A stretch of DNA of 18,284 bases from NCBI GenBank assembly GCA_955652195.1, contig CATPBC010000343.1, forward strand, positions 1 through 18,284. Reading direction: 5' to 3'. The position numbers and the translations under genes were made by a program. The stretch is from an uncultured Xanthobacteraceae bacterium (GTDB lineage Bacteria; Pseudomonadota; Alphaproteobacteria; Rhizobiales; Xanthobacteraceae). Each line of letters begins with the position of its first letter. Positions within the stretch are counted from its first letter, which is position 1. The notes beneath the pieces are model-generated. The model made no database searches. It was not told the origin of the DNA and worked only from the letters and a program-made list of their open reading frames with translations. Shown here one piece after another: positions 1 to 8,023 of this stretch.

Positions 1-36
1 CAGAGCGTTAACCTTGGATGCCGCTTAATCCATGCG

Positions 37-288
37 ATGCCGGTTCGCGCATGGGAGCCTTACGCTCCGGCCGGCGGCGGGGGAAAGCGGCTGGTGGGCA
101 CCGTCATCAAATTCCCGGACGAGGGTCGCATTGTGCGCTTCGGCCGTGACGCGGACGAATCCGCAACCATCATCATCCTGCCGGTGATTCGTATCGAGCG
201 ATATGCCGATGCGTATGGCGAAGGGCTCGAGCCTCAGACGCAACCGCCAGCGGATAATGGCGGTCGTCGCCGCGTCAGAAGACGCTGA
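37..288 (+). CDS. Small conserved-type hypothetical protein
   Basis: This reading frame codes for 83 residues if the ATG is used. A GTG at 94, preceded by a purine-rich stretch (GGGGGAAAG), would give 64 residues starting MGTVIKFPDEG and may be the true start. The body has a short hydrophobic beta-like segment (ATIIILPVIRIERY), an acidic middle and a strongly arginine-rich end (RRRVRRR). No signal peptide or membrane helix is visible. The IKFP...IIILPVIRIER pattern resembles small uncharacterised proteins of Bradyrhizobium relatives; that is recollection, not a search. It is convergent with the DUF1254 gene, 43 bases away. I do not know its function; the basic tail could suit nucleic acid binding, but nothing else supports that. 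Confidence 0.6.
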   Translation: MPVRAWEPYAPAGGGGKRLVGTVIKFPDEGRIVRFGRDADESATIIILPVIRIERYADAYGEGLEPQTQPPADNGGRRRVRRR

Positions 289-331
289 CTTTACGCGCCG
301 CTGCGCCTGCCTTTTCGATCGATCAAATGGC

Positions 332-883
332 CTATTGTGCCGGCTGAATGCGGCAGGTGGCCGCCGCCAGTGCCTGGCGCGCCATTGGCATCAGGCCAGG
401 TTCGGGCGCTAAAGCACGCACTACAATCAACCCCATCGACGTCGGTGACTCGATGATGAGGCGGTCGGCTGCAGTCACCTCTTCATCCTCGGGCACCTGG
501 GCATGCTGCGCGGCCGTCATGAGATCGAGTTCGATGGTGCGGCGCCCGGCGGCGCGGTCGTTGATTGCGTAGTAGGCGACGCTCTTGCGCGTGTAGAAGG
601 TGACAGATGTGTAGGCTTGGCTGACCGGCGCGACGAGTTTGAGCGGGCCGCCTGTGAGATCGTAGCGGCACACCGCCGCTGCAAAAGCCGGATCCACGAA
701 CGGCATGAGCTCAGCCCCGGAGGTTGGCGCTGCGAGCGAAATCATCGCATTGACCGGCGTGAGCGGTGTGAGCCGCGAATAGGCGTCTTGTTTCGCTGCT
801 TGTGGCATCGCCAGGACGGTCGAGAGATGCACGATACCGCCGAGCAGAATTGCCGCTAAAATCCATAGCAGACCACGGATCAT
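332..883 (-). CDS. DUF1254 domain membrane-anchored protein
   Basis: This is a 183-residue protein with one hydrophobic helix at about residues 3-25 and no obvious lipobox, so it is probably anchored in the inner membrane with the rest in the periplasm. The remainder has the beta-rich DUF1254-like layout: an AYSRLTPLTPVN segment, then CRYDLTGG, then a VTFYTRKSVAYYAIND strand pair. Its start codon overlaps the stop of the upstream DUF1214 gene (ATGA), which implies translational coupling. DUF1254 and DUF1214 domains commonly occur side by side or fused, so the pair probably acts as one unit. The biochemical function of the family is not established. I am fairly sure of the pairing and less sure of the exact domain boundary. 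Confidence 0.75.
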   Translation of the reverse strand: MIRGLLWILAAILLGGIVHLSTVLAMPQAAKQDAYSRLTPLTPVNAMISLAAPTSGAELMPFVDPAFAAAVCRYDLTGGPLKLVAPVSQAYTSVTFYTRKSVAYYAINDRAAGRRTIELDLMTAAQHAQVPEDEEVTAADRLIIESPTSMGLIVVRALAPEPGLMPMARQALAAATCRIQPAQ

Positions 884-1458
884 CAGCAGCCCCTTCGCTC
901 GATTGCCGGCATTGGACCTTCCTTAGCGGTGCGGCTGGCGACGCCGATCGCGCTGTCGTAAAGCCGCCAGACCAATACGAATTGTTCAATTCCACCAGTC
1001 GGCAGCCAATTGCCGGGTCGAGCCAGCGGCGCAACAGTGATGGTGAATCGACCGTCGCTGTCGCGGACGATTTCCTCACTGGTAAAACCATGGCGATCAA
1101 TTGTATTGGCCACCAGCCGCCCTTCCGGAGTGTAAAGCGTTACTGTCCAGTATCTTGCCGCCGGCGTCATGCCGCTAATGCTGAAAGTACAGCGGCCATC
1201 AAAAACGTTACCGAGATTGTCGGTATGCGCATAAAAAGCGATGCCGTCGCCCATCCCGGTAGGCAATTCGCCCGTCCGCGCAATCATGGCTCGGGCGTAG
1301 GGGTCGATATCGGCCGATCCACTCTTCGGCCAAGCCGTCCAGGCGCCGACGGTCAGCGCCCCGAAAGCCACACCACGAGTCAGTGTGAACCAAGTCGCGC
1401 CAAGTCCAAGCGCGGCTGCGATCAACAATGTGAAGCACGAACCAAACAGTAGACGCAT
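883..1458 (-). CDS. DUF1214 domain membrane-anchored protein
   Basis: This is a 191-residue protein with an N-terminal hydrophobic helix at about residues 5-27. The remainder carries DUF1214-like features: a tryptophan-rich ARYWTVTLYTPEGRL strand at about 101-115 and the NWLPTGG...FVLVWRLYD segment at about 150-168. The start ATG lies 33 bases downstream of the penicillin-binding protein stop, and the gene's own stop overlaps the next start by ATGA. The three minus-strand genes are therefore probably one operon. The link to a peptidoglycan polymerase suggests an envelope role, but that is inference from position only. No strong Shine-Dalgarno sequence precedes the start. Confidence 0.8.
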   Translation of the reverse strand: MRLLFGSCFTLLIAAALGLGATWFTLTRGVAFGALTVGAWTAWPKSGSADIDPYARAMIARTGELPTGMGDGIAFYAHTDNLGNVFDGRCTFSISGMTPAARYWTVTLYTPEGRLVANTIDRHGFTSEEIVRDSDGRFTITVAPLARPGNWLPTGGIEQFVLVWRLYDSAIGVASRTAKEGPMPAIERRGC

Positions 1459-1491
1459 TGCCGCTACTTGAGTGTTTCTTCCCCGAGGACG

Positions 1492-3750
1492 TTACTCACC
1501 ACGTGAAGTGACGGGAGCGTTGCGGTCAGCGGCCGTTGCGAGAGTGCTGCCTCGCCCGGCATCGTTTACGCTGCCGCCGAGGGCGCTAACGGAGCCGCTG
1601 GGCGCGCCTTGCGCCGACAGAGCGTGGACGGCGTCATCCAGGATGCGCTCCACATGAATAAGCGCTTCGGTGCCTTTGCGCGTCAGCAATACCGCGTGAG
1701 GCTGGTCGCCGCCTTTGAATGAGGAATCAGCGATGGCGGGCGCGTGTTGCGGCGGCGGCAAGCCGGGCAGAGGCCGCAGCTCAACGCCCTGATGCGCGTA
1801 GGCCATGATGTTGTGCCATGTCGCCGCTGGGAGCGTACCGCCGGTCATGCGTTTAGTTGGCGAATAATCGTCATTGCCCATCCAAATCGCGCCGACGAAA
1901 TTTCCCGTATAGCCAACGAACCAGGCGTCGCGCCAATCGTTTGTGGTGCCGGTCTTGCCGCAAGTGGGGACGCCATCGAGCTGTGCCCGCCGGCCGGTGC
2001 CGTTTTCAACCACGGAGTTCATCATTTTGATCATGTCGATGGCGACTTCCGGGCTGATCACTTGTTTCGATTTTGGACCGTCACGGTCGAACCGCCAGAC
2101 CAGTTCTCCGAAATCGGTTCGGACTTCGAGCGCAGCATGCGGTACGACCGCACGGCCGAGATTCGGGAAGGTCGCATAGGCCATTGCGTGCTCGTAGACG
2201 TAAACTTCATCGGCGCCGATCGGCAGAGAAGGCGTATCCGGCAGCGGTGAGTGGATGCCGAAATTGCGCGCATTTTGCACGATCATGGCGCGACCGAGTT
2301 TGGGATTGCCGTTGCCAAGCATGATCGACAATTTGACCGGAATGACATTGATCGAATGGGTGATGGCTTCAAGCAAAGTTACCGATCCGGAATAGCCGCC
2401 GGAATAGTTGTGCGGACACCAATTGCCAATGCAAACCGGCGAATCGGAAACAACCGAAGTTGGCTTGAAGCCGTTCGCCAAAGCGGTGGCGTACACGTAA
2501 GGCTTGAAAGAGGAGCCAGGCTGGCGCAGCGCATCGGTCGCGCGGTTGAACTGACTCGTGCCGTAATCACGCCCGCCGATCATTGCCCGCACGCCACCAT
2601 CGAGGTCGCCGATCACGACAGCCACTTGGCTGGCGCCATAATCGCGGCCGTATTGCCGTAATGCGGATTCCGCCTCACGCTCCGCGTAATGCTGAAGACT
2701 GCCATCGAGCGCGGTGCGTACGACGAAGGAGCGCGACGTAACCGACTTTGGCAAGGTATCGACGAGCTTGCGCATCTCGTCGAAAGCCCAGTCGAGGTAA
2801 TAGTTCGGCGTGTCCTCGGCGGCGCGATCGATCGGCGTCGCTGGATTGCGGCGGGCGCCGTAGACTTGGCCTTCGGTCATAAAGCCGTTCTCGACAAGGT
2901 TATCGAGGACGACGTTGGCGCGAGCGCGAGCTGCCGGCAGGTTGATGAGCGGCGAGAACTTGGTCGGCGCCTTGAATAGACCGGCGACCATCGCGCCTTC
3001 GGCCAAGGTCAGGTCGCGCACCGACTTGCCGAAATAATAGCGTGCTGCGGCGTCGACTCCGAAGGCGCCGCCGCCGAGGTAAGCGCGGTCGAGATAGAGC
3101 TTGAGAATTTCATTCTTGTTCAGATGCGCTTCCAGCCAGAGAGCCAGAAAGGCTTCATTGATCTTGCGCTCGTAGGTGCGCTCGTTCGACAGGAATAGAT
3201 TTTTCGCGAGCTGCTGCGTGATGGTCGAGCCGCCCTGGACGACGCCGCCCGCTTGGGTGTTGGTGACAAAGGCGCGAAACACGCCCTGAATGTCGATGCC
3301 GAAATGCTCATAGAACCGGCGGTCTTCGGTCGCCAGCACCGCCTTGATCATTTGATCCGGAAAATCTTCGAGCGGTACCGATTCGGTGTGCTTGATGCCC
3401 CGGCTGCCGATTTCATTGCCGTAGCGGTCAAGGAAGGTCACCGCCAGATCGGATTTTTTCAGCCAATCGTCATCGGAAGTTTGTCGGAAAGCAGGGATCG
3501 CCAGCGCCAACAGGAGAAGGAGACCCCCGGTTCCTAGCGTTGCCATTTCGGAGAGCGGTTCAACCAATAGCCAGCGCCGCCATCCGGCGACATGGGCGCG
3601 GTCCATGAAAGCGGTAAACCGCTCATAAATCTCGCGGGTCCACTTGGCGGCCTGGAATATTGCGGAATCGATCCGCGCATCGATATCGAGAAGGAGCCGC
3701 TTAAGCCTGGGCCGCCAGTCCTCGCCCGGATCGGGGAACATATCTGTCAC
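1492..3750 (-). CDS. Class A penicillin-binding protein (PBP1A family)
   Basis: This is a bifunctional peptidoglycan synthase: a glycosyltransferase (GT51) polymerises lipid II and a transpeptidase crosslinks the strands on the periplasmic side. Residues count from the GTG at 3750. There is a cytoplasmic basic and acidic N-terminus, a membrane helix at about 71-87, and the GT51 motif [12 protein letters not shown] with catalytic Glu142. Next come [13 protein letters not shown] (172-184) and [13 protein letters not shown] (195-207). The transpeptidase has SSFK (Ser413, Lys416), SIN (466-468) and KTGT (599-602). All key residues are present. At 752 residues it has little room for an extra domain between the two enzymes, so it is compact compared with E. 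coli PBP1a. The start is ambiguous: TTG 3768, GTG 3750 (GGAG nine bases upstream, preferred) or ATG 3741. The C-terminal 60 or so residues look disordered. Confidence 0.95.
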   Translation of the reverse strand: MTDMFPDPGEDWRPRLKRLLLDIDARIDSAIFQAAKWTREIYERFTAFMDRAHVAGWRRWLLVEPLSEMATLGTGGLLLLLALAIPAFRQTSDDDWLKKSDLAVTFLDRYGNEIGSRGIKHTESVPLEDFPDQMIKAVLATEDRRFYEHFGIDIQGVFRAFVTNTQAGGVVQGGSTITQQLAKNLFLSNERTYERKINEAFLALWLEAHLNKNEILKLYLDRAYLGGGAFGVDAAARYYFGKSVRDLTLAEGAMVAGLFKAPTKFSPLINLPAARARANVVLDNLVENGFMTEGQVYGARRNPATPIDRAAEDTPNYYLDWAFDEMRKLVDTLPKSVTSRSFVVRTALDGSLQHYAEREAESALRQYGRDYGASQVAVVIGDLDGGVRAMIGGRDYGTSQFNRATDALRQPGSSFKPYVYATALANGFKPTSVVSDSPVCIGNWCPHNYSGGYSGSVTLLEAITHSINVIPVKLSIMLGNGNPKLGRAMIVQNARNFGIHSPLPDTPSLPIGADEVYVYEHAMAYATFPNLGRAVVPHAALEVRTDFGELVWRFDRDGPKSKQVISPEVAIDMIKMMNSVVENGTGRRAQLDGVPTCGKTGTTNDWRDAWFVGYTGNFVGAIWMGNDDYSPTKRMTGGTLPAATWHNIMAYAHQGVELRPLPGLPPPQHAPAIADSSFKGGDQPHAVLLTRKGTEALIHVERILDDAVHALSAQGAPSGSVSALGGSVNDAGRGSTLATAADRNAPVTSRGE

Positions 3751-3762
3751 GATTGTGCGCTC

Positions 3763-3815
3763 CGGCAAACGGCGGCAAGCAACTCTGCGGCGAGCAACCG
3801 TGCGGCAAACAAGTC
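3763..3815. repeat. Short tandem repeat (about 15-base period) upstream of the PBP gene
   Basis: The octamer CGGCRARC occurs at 3763, 3773, 3788 and 3803. The last three copies sit in 15-base units (3771-3785, 3786-3800, 3801-3815) that differ at a few positions. The array lies at the 5' end of the PBP gene, in the leader between it and ycgN. Its role is unknown. It could be a relic of slippage or a site read by a regulator. Confidence 0.5.
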
Positions 3816-3932
3816 TATTGTCCTTCTAGCGAAGCGGCATTTCGCCGGCCATGGTTTAGTTGAACCCGGCCTATTTGAACTCGCACAGTACATGGAAATT
3901 ACGGGAAAATTTGGCATAGGTTCATGGCGCGC

Positions 3933-3936
3933 GGAG
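3933..3936 (+). promoter_or_regulatory. Ribosome binding site deciding the ycgN start
   Basis: GGAG lies six bases before the ATG at 3943. The reading frame is open much further upstream, to an ATG at 3592, so this site is the main reason for choosing the short form. That form also matches the YcgN family N-terminus. Confidence 0.7.
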
Positions 3937-3942
3937 AACACC

Positions 3943-4443
3943 ATGGCAAGTAATTCCGATAACTCCGATCAGGTTCCATTTTGGCGACGCAAGTCCTTGA
4001 GCGAAATGACTGATTCGGAGTGGGAAAGCCTCTGCGATGGCTGTGGCCGCTGCTGCCTCAATAAGCTCGAGGAAGAAGAATCGGCCGATAAGACCTATTA
4101 CACGGATGTAGGCTGCCGGCTGTTGGATGGACACAGTTGCCGCTGTAGCGATTACCAGCATCGGCTGGATCTCGTTGAAGATTGCGTCCGGCTGACCCCC
4201 GAAAGCCTCAAGACGATCAAATGGCTGCCGCCGTCTTGCGCCTACGTGCTGCTCGCCGAGGGACGGGACCTCTATTGGTGGCATCCATTGGTTTCGGGCG
4301 ACCCAGATGCCGTCCACATTGCCGGAGTATCGGTGCGCGGACGCATGCGCGCGACCGAACTCGAAGTGCCTGACGAAGAATTGGAAGACCACATCGTCAA
4401 TTGGCCGCTGAAATTGCCGCGCCGCGCGCGCCGCCGCGGCTAG
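3943..4443 (+). CDS. ycgN: YcgN family (UPF0260) cysteine-cluster protein
   Basis: This 166-residue cytosolic protein matches the E. coli YcgN layout in sequence and size (about 150 residues). It has an N-terminal PFW...[19 protein letters not shown] block, then Cys31, Cys34, Cys37 and Cys38 in CDGCGRCC. Further cysteines are at 58, 66, 68, 81 and 99, followed by KWLPPSCAY and [11 protein letters not shown]. The dense cysteine pattern resembles metal- or Fe-S-binding domains of the YkgJ type. Actual metal binding and function are not established for the family. The C-terminus is basic (PRRARRRG). The gene diverges from the PBP gene, with about 190 bases between starts. The MFS exporter gene follows 67 bases downstream on the same strand, so cotranscription is possible. 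Confidence 0.9.
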   Translation: MASNSDNSDQVPFWRRKSLSEMTDSEWESLCDGCGRCCLNKLEEEESADKTYYTDVGCRLLDGHSCRCSDYQHRLDLVEDCVRLTPESLKTIKWLPPSCAYVLLAEGRDLYWWHPLVSGDPDAVHIAGVSVRGRMRATELEVPDEELEDHIVNWPLKLPRRARRRG

Positions 4444-4510
4444 CGAACGCTGGCGCACTCCTGGTCTGCGCAAAGTCTTCTTGTAAAGCGAGCCGGCGGC
4501 CGCCAAGTGG

Positions 4511-6052
4511 ATGGCGAGCCAGCAGCTTGAGATGACCACGCGAGCCGCGCCCGAAGATCTCGTGAATGTCGCGCCGGCCGCTGTCGCGGCCGAACTTTCC
4601 GCGCCATCGCATGCGACGGCCCCAGCCGACCATGCCGCGGTCCGCGCAATCGTTGCTGGCATCATGCTGGCGATGTTTCTCTCTGCGCTTGAGCAGACCA
4701 TCGTCGCACCGGCACTCCCGGCGATCGGCAGGAGCCTTGGCGGCGTCGACGAATTGTCCTGGGTAGTCACGGCCTACTTGCTGGCGGTCACGGTGACGAC
4801 GCCGCTGTTCGGAAAACTGTCCGACATATACGGCCGGCGCCCCGTTCTACTGTGGGCAATCGCGATTTTCATCGGCGGCTCGGTCGCCTGCGCGTTGGCG
4901 CCGACGATCTGGCTGCTTGTCCTTGCGCGGGGACTGCAAGGACTGGGCGGCGGCGGCTTGCTGCCGATCGCGCAGACTATCATCGCCGATCTACTCTCAC
5001 CGCGCGAACGGCCGGTGGTGCAGGGTCGGACCTCCATCATGTTCATGAGCGCCAGCATTCTCGGCCCGGTCCTCGGTGGATTCCTGACCGATCAGCTGCA
5101 TTGGTCGCTGATATTCTGGATTAATCTGCCGCTCGGCGTGGTCGCGCTGGTGATGAGCGAGCGCGCGCTGCGGCAATTGCCGCGCAATGAACGTCCGCAT
5201 CAGCTCGATGTGATCGGCGCCGTCTTGATGGTCGGTGCGGGACTGTCGCTGATGCTGGCGCTCGCTTGGGGCGGCACACATTATCCGTGGAATTCGTGGC
5301 CCATTCTCACCCCACTCGCCGGATCGGTCGCGCTCTGGGCACTGTTCGCCGCGCGCCTTTTGACTGCGCGGGAGCCGTTCATTCCGCTTACGATATTGCA
5401 CGACCGGGTCACCAGCATGATCACCTGCGCGGCGTTCTTCGGCGTTGGCACGATCATCGGGGTCACGATCTACACGCCGCTTTATTGCCAGACTGTGCTC
5501 GGCCTATCGGCGAGTTCGTCGGGACTGGCGCTTATCGCGTTCATGGCGGGAACCGTGGTCGGTTCGCTGACGACCGCACGGCTGATGGTGCGCCATGCCC
5601 ATTACATGCGCGTGCCGCTGGCAGGGCTGTTTTTCGCAGCCATTGCGCTCGGCATTCTCGCTGCCGATCCAATCAACCAGTCAATCACACAGCTTGTGCT
5701 GCTGCTGTTTGTGCTCGGTTGCGGGCTTGGGCCGATGTATCCAATGAGCACAATTGTCATGCAGAACGCAGTCAAGCCACACCAGCTTGGTACTGCGACC
5801 GGCACGCTCAACTTTTTCCGCACACTCGGCGGCGCAATCATCGTCGCGGTCTTCGGCGCCATCGTGCTCGGCGGCAGCACCGATGGCGCGGGAGTGACGA
5901 CATTGGAAGGGTTAGCTAGCGTGCACGGCGATTTGGCGCCCGCATTTCACTGGGTGTTTATCGCCGCCGTGATTTGTCTTGCTATTGCGTTTTTCAGTTT
6001 GCTCGCAGTCCAGGAACGGCCGCTGCATGGCCCCGCTCTGAGATCCGAATAG
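4511..6052 (+). CDS. DHA2-type MFS drug:H+ antiporter (14 membrane helices)
   Basis: This 513-residue inner-membrane exporter belongs to the EmrB/QacA branch of the major facilitator superfamily, which pumps hydrophobic compounds out in exchange for protons. Visible motifs are D1, LEQTIVAPALPAI (60-72), in helix 1; motif A, GKLSDIYGRR (101-110), in the 2-3 loop; RGLQGLGGGG (140-149) in helix 4; and the antiporter motif C, GPVLGGFL (185-192), in helix 5. Length and hydrophobicity fit 14 helices. The first 40 residues are a polar, alanine-rich cytoplasmic tail. The start is uncertain: ATG 4511 has a poor ribosome site, and ATG 4532 is an alternative. No membrane-fusion (EmrA) partner is next to it, so the substrate cannot be inferred. 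Its stop lies 11 bases from the convergent protease stop. Confidence 0.93.
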   Translation: MASQQLEMTTRAAPEDLVNVAPAAVAAELSAPSHATAPADHAAVRAIVAGIMLAMFLSALEQTIVAPALPAIGRSLGGVDELSWVVTAYLLAVTVTTPLFGKLSDIYGRRPVLLWAIAIFIGGSVACALAPTIWLLVLARGLQGLGGGGLLPIAQTIIADLLSPRERPVVQGRTSIMFMSASILGPVLGGFLTDQLHWSLIFWINLPLGVVALVMSERALRQLPRNERPHQLDVIGAVLMVGAGLSLMLALAWGGTHYPWNSWPILTPLAGSVALWALFAARLLTAREPFIPLTILHDRVTSMITCAAFFGVGTIIGVTIYTPLYCQTVLGLSASSSGLALIAFMAGTVVGSLTTARLMVRHAHYMRVPLAGLFFAAIALGILAADPINQSITQLVLLLFVLGCGLGPMYPMSTIVMQNAVKPHQLGTATGTLNFFRTLGGAIIVAVFGAIVLGGSTDGAGVTTLEGLASVHGDLAPAFHWVFIAAVICLAIAFFSLLAVQERPLHGPALRSE

Positions 6053-6063
6053 TGGCCTGGGTG

Positions 6064-6882
6064 CTACGGCGCGAGCGGAGTGCCGAGTTTTCGCGCGGCA
6101 TCAACGATCCAACCGCGATACCGCACCAGCGGCGTGATCCCGGTCAGACCGCCGCAACCTGCTGTTAAATTCGGACCCGTCGACCAGCTCACCACGCCAA
6201 TAATTCTGACAACTTTGCCAGAGCCGGCAAAAGCCGGAGCCCCCGAATCCCCAGCGCAGGCACCCAACCCAGCAGTCAGTCCTTTGGTGACCGGATCGAA
6301 CAGCCTGATCTGCAGCGATCCCGGTTGCCCGGTGACGATCAGTGATGCGGCGCGGACCGTGCCGCCGGTCCGACCATCGCCGCGCACGGTCACACCATAG
6401 CCGGCAACCACGAGGGTATCGCCAACCTTGATCGCTTCAGTTTCGCCACCGATCCGCGCCAGGGGGATTTGCGCCGGAAGCAGTTCGGTAAGCTTGATCA
6501 GCGCGACATCTGCGGTCGCGAGATGGCCGAGCAGCCGCTGCATATCGAATTGCGGATGACGCTCGATGCGGGCAACTGCCTTGAGAATGGGGGGCTGTCC
6601 CAGTTCGCTGCCGACAAGCTTGTAATCGGACCCCGGCTGTACGCAATGCGCGGCAGTCAGCAAAAGGTCGCGTCCGATTGCGGTTGCAGTGCACGCCGTA
6701 CCGGAGGAGCCGAGAATCATGACGACCGAGCGTCCGAATTCTGTGGCTGCGGTCGGTGCACCGCCGACCATCGCACGCCCGCGTTGCGAAATTGCGAGGA
6801 TCGCGAATCCGGCCGCCGAGACGATGATGAGAATGGCGAATCGGCGGCAACACCGCCGGACCGCGCTCCTCAATGCCGTCAT
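6064..6882 (-). CDS. Membrane-anchored or secreted trypsin-like serine protease (S1 family)
   Basis: This 272-residue protein has a basic start and a hydrophobic segment at about 15-32, acting as signal peptide or anchor. A chymotrypsin-fold domain then begins at VGGAPTAATEFG. The catalytic triad is present: His79 in TAAHC, Asp125 in TADVALIKL and Ser213 in GACAGDSGAP. Six cysteines lie in the mature part (64, 80, 209 and 243 among them) and could form the usual disulfides. There is no PDZ domain, so it is not a DegP/HtrA protein. GAGGG lies four bases before the ATG. The gene diverges from the PepSY-regulator-kinase operon across a 112-base spacer, so it might share control with that sensing system. 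Its substrate is unknown. Confidence 0.88.
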   Translation of the reverse strand: MTALRSAVRRCCRRFAILIIVSAAGFAILAISQRGRAMVGGAPTAATEFGRSVVMILGSSGTACTATAIGRDLLLTAAHCVQPGSDYKLVGSELGQPPILKAVARIERHPQFDMQRLLGHLATADVALIKLTELLPAQIPLARIGGETEAIKVGDTLVVAGYGVTVRGDGRTGGTVRAASLIVTGQPGSLQIRLFDPVTKGLTAGLGACAGDSGAPAFAGSGKVVRIIGVVSWSTGPNLTAGCGGLTGITPLVRYRGWIVDAARKLGTPLAP

Positions 6883-6952
6883 GATGCCCTCGATCTATTT
6901 CTGCAACGGCGGCTTATCCGGCTCCGGCGCGGAAGTCTGCCCTAAATCAGCC

Positions 6953-6969
6953 GTTCACGGAGGGTTCAC
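6953..6969 (+). promoter_or_regulatory. Direct repeat GTTCAC-N5-GTTCAC, candidate response-regulator operator
   Basis: Two perfect copies of GTTCAC occupy 6953-6958 and 6964-6969, giving an 11-base period. OmpR/PhoB-family regulators typically bind such head-to-tail repeats one helical turn apart, as in the PhoP and PmrA boxes. The site lies in the divergent spacer directly upstream of the operon encoding such a regulator, so autoregulation is the simplest reading. Control of the divergent protease is possible too. Binding itself is inference. Confidence 0.6.
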
Positions 6970-6980
6970 TGCAGCCCGCC

Positions 6981-6986
6981 TAGAAC
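6981..6986 (+). promoter_or_regulatory. Candidate -10 element for the PepSY-feuPQ operon
   Basis: TAGAAC matches four of six positions of TATAAT. It lies 11 bases after the second GTTCAC, so the repeat would cover the -35 region, as at activator-dependent OmpR-class promoters. It predicts transcription starting at about 6992-6995, almost on the ATG. CATAAT at 6988-6993 is a better hexamer match, but it would place the start of transcription inside the gene. Confidence 0.3.
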
Positions 6987-6994
6987 ACATAATC

Positions 6995-7342
6995 ATGGCT
7001 GCCGTGGAACGATTCGCTTTTGCCGCCCCCTTGATGCTCGGGTTGGCTATCATTGTTGCCCCCGCACGCGCCGAAGAGCCGGCACGACCGGCCCGTGCCC
7101 CGGCCGGGCATGTCTGCCTCGATCAGAAGGAGCGCCGCGCCGAGACTGCGTCCGGTACTGTGATCCGCTTGGCGGCCGCAATACAGGCGGCGAAGAACCG
7201 GATGCCCGGCTCGGTAGTACGGGCGCGGCTATGTCACGGGCAGGACGGGCTCGTCTATGTGCTGACAGTTCTCGCCCGCGATGGCAAAGTGGCGCGAATA
7301 GTCGTCGACGCGACTAAGGGTACGCTTGTCGGCGGGCGCTGA
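6995..7342 (+). CDS. Periplasmic PepSY-domain protein
   Basis: This 115-residue protein has a signal peptide (hydrophobic about 7-21, likely cleaved after APARA at about 26) and a single PepSY-like domain at about 55-115: an alpha helix (IRLAAAIQAAKNRMPG) followed by the strands VVRARL, LVYVLTVLA and ARIVVDATKGTLVGG. Cys41 and Cys80 could pair in the periplasm. Small PepSY proteins of this kind are often encoded just upstream of a two-component pair and may modulate the kinase. In Sinorhizobium the small periplasmic FeuN plays such a role for FeuQ, although homology to FeuN is not claimed here. The response regulator start lies 12 bases after the stop, so they are one operon. No Shine-Dalgarno sequence precedes the ATG; GTG at 7004 and ATG at 7034 are alternatives. 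Confidence 0.82.
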   Translation: MAAVERFAFAAPLMLGLAIIVAPARAEEPARPARAPAGHVCLDQKERRAETASGTVIRLAAAIQAAKNRMPGSVVRARLCHGQDGLVYVLTVLARDGKVARIVVDATKGTLVGGR

Positions 7343-7344
7343 GC

Positions 7345-7348
7345 GGAG
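7345..7348 (+). promoter_or_regulatory. Ribosome binding site for a TTG-start regulator
   Basis: GGAG sits in the 12-base gap after the PepSY stop, six bases before the TTG at 7355. It supports TTG as the true start. The protein N-terminus (RLLVVEDD) also begins exactly where OmpR-family receivers normally begin. Confidence 0.75.
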
Positions 7349-7354
7349 CAAATC

Positions 7355-8023
7355 TTGCGGCTTCTTGTTGTCGAGGACGATCCCGATCTCAATCGGCAGC
7401 TCGCGACTGCATTGACCGACGCGGGTTACGTCGTCGATCGCGCCTTCGACGGCGAAGAGGGCCACTATCTGGGCGAAAGCGAGCCTTACGACGCTGTAAT
7501 TCTCGATATTGGCTTGCCAAAAATGGACGGCATTTCAGTGCTCGAAGCTTGGCGGCGCGCCGGACGCGCTATGCCGGTTTTGATCCTCACCGCGCGGGAT
7601 CGCTGGAGCGACAAGGTGCAGGGCTTTGATGCCGGCGCCGACGATTACGTTGCAAAACCGTTCCACCTTGAAGAAGTGCTGGCGCGTGTACGCGCGCTGC
7701 TTCGCCGCTCGGCGGGACACGCGAAGAGTGAATTTACCTGCGGCCCGGTTCGGCTCGATACGCGCACCGGGCGCGTCGCGGTGGACGGCAATCCGATCAA
7801 ACTCACGTCGCACGAATACCGGCTATTGTCCTACCTCATGCATCACACCGGGCGGGTCGTTTCCCGCACCGAACTGGTCGAACATTTGTACGATCAGGAC
7901 TTTGACCGCGACTCCAATACGATTGAGGTCTTCGTCGGGCGTATTCGCAAGAAGCTCGGCGTCGACGTCATCCAAACCGTGAGGGGACTCGGTTATTTGC
8001 TGACGCCGCCCGATGCGCACTAA
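7355..8023 (+). CDS. feuP: OmpR/PhoB-family response regulator, FeuP-like
   Basis: This 222-residue DNA-binding regulator is phosphorylated by the kinase encoded next. The receiver domain (1-115) shows the acidic pair Asp8-Asp9, phospho-acceptor Asp51 in VILDIGLP, Thr79 in LTARD and Lys101 in YVAKPF. The C-terminal winged helix (about 125-218) shows KLTSHEYRLLSYLMHH and a recognition region ending in DRDSNTIEVFVGRIRKKLG. Length and motifs such as RDRWSDKV, HEYRLL and YDQDFDRDSNT match rhizobial FeuP proteins as I remember them. FeuP controls osmoadaptation and cyclic glucan export in Sinorhizobium; the target set here may differ. The start codon is TTG with a good ribosome site. The gene overlaps the kinase by 11 bases and may regulate itself through the upstream GTTCAC repeat. 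Confidence 0.9.
   Translation: MRLLVVEDDPDLNRQLATALTDAGYVVDRAFDGEEGHYLGESEPYDAVILDIGLPKMDGISVLEAWRRAGRAMPVLILTARDRWSDKVQGFDAGADDYVAKPFHLEEVLARVRALLRRSAGHAKSEFTCGPVRLDTRTGRVAVDGNPIKLTSHEYRLLSYLMHHTGRVVSRTELVEHLYDQDFDRDSNTIEVFVGRIRKKLGVDVIQTVRGLGYLLTPPDAH

Noticed and set aside
802-1452. Plus-strand frame of 216 codons
   Set aside because: It lies antisense to the DUF1214 gene and the start of the DUF1254 gene, and its low-complexity, arginine-rich translation is typical of a shadow.
3592-3942. Upstream extension of ycgN to an ATG at 3592
   Set aside because: It would overlap the 5' part of the PBP gene. The GGAG before 3943 and the usual YcgN length fit the shorter form.
3922-4770. Long minus-strand frame of 282 codons opposite ycgN and the MFS gene
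   Set aside because: It spans two well-supported plus-strand genes and shows no family motifs. Long antisense frames are expected in GC-rich DNA.
5266-5919. Plus-strand frame of 217 codons inside the MFS gene
   Set aside because: It lies in an alternative frame of a gene with clear MFS motifs and reads as His/Arg-rich sequence without any domain.
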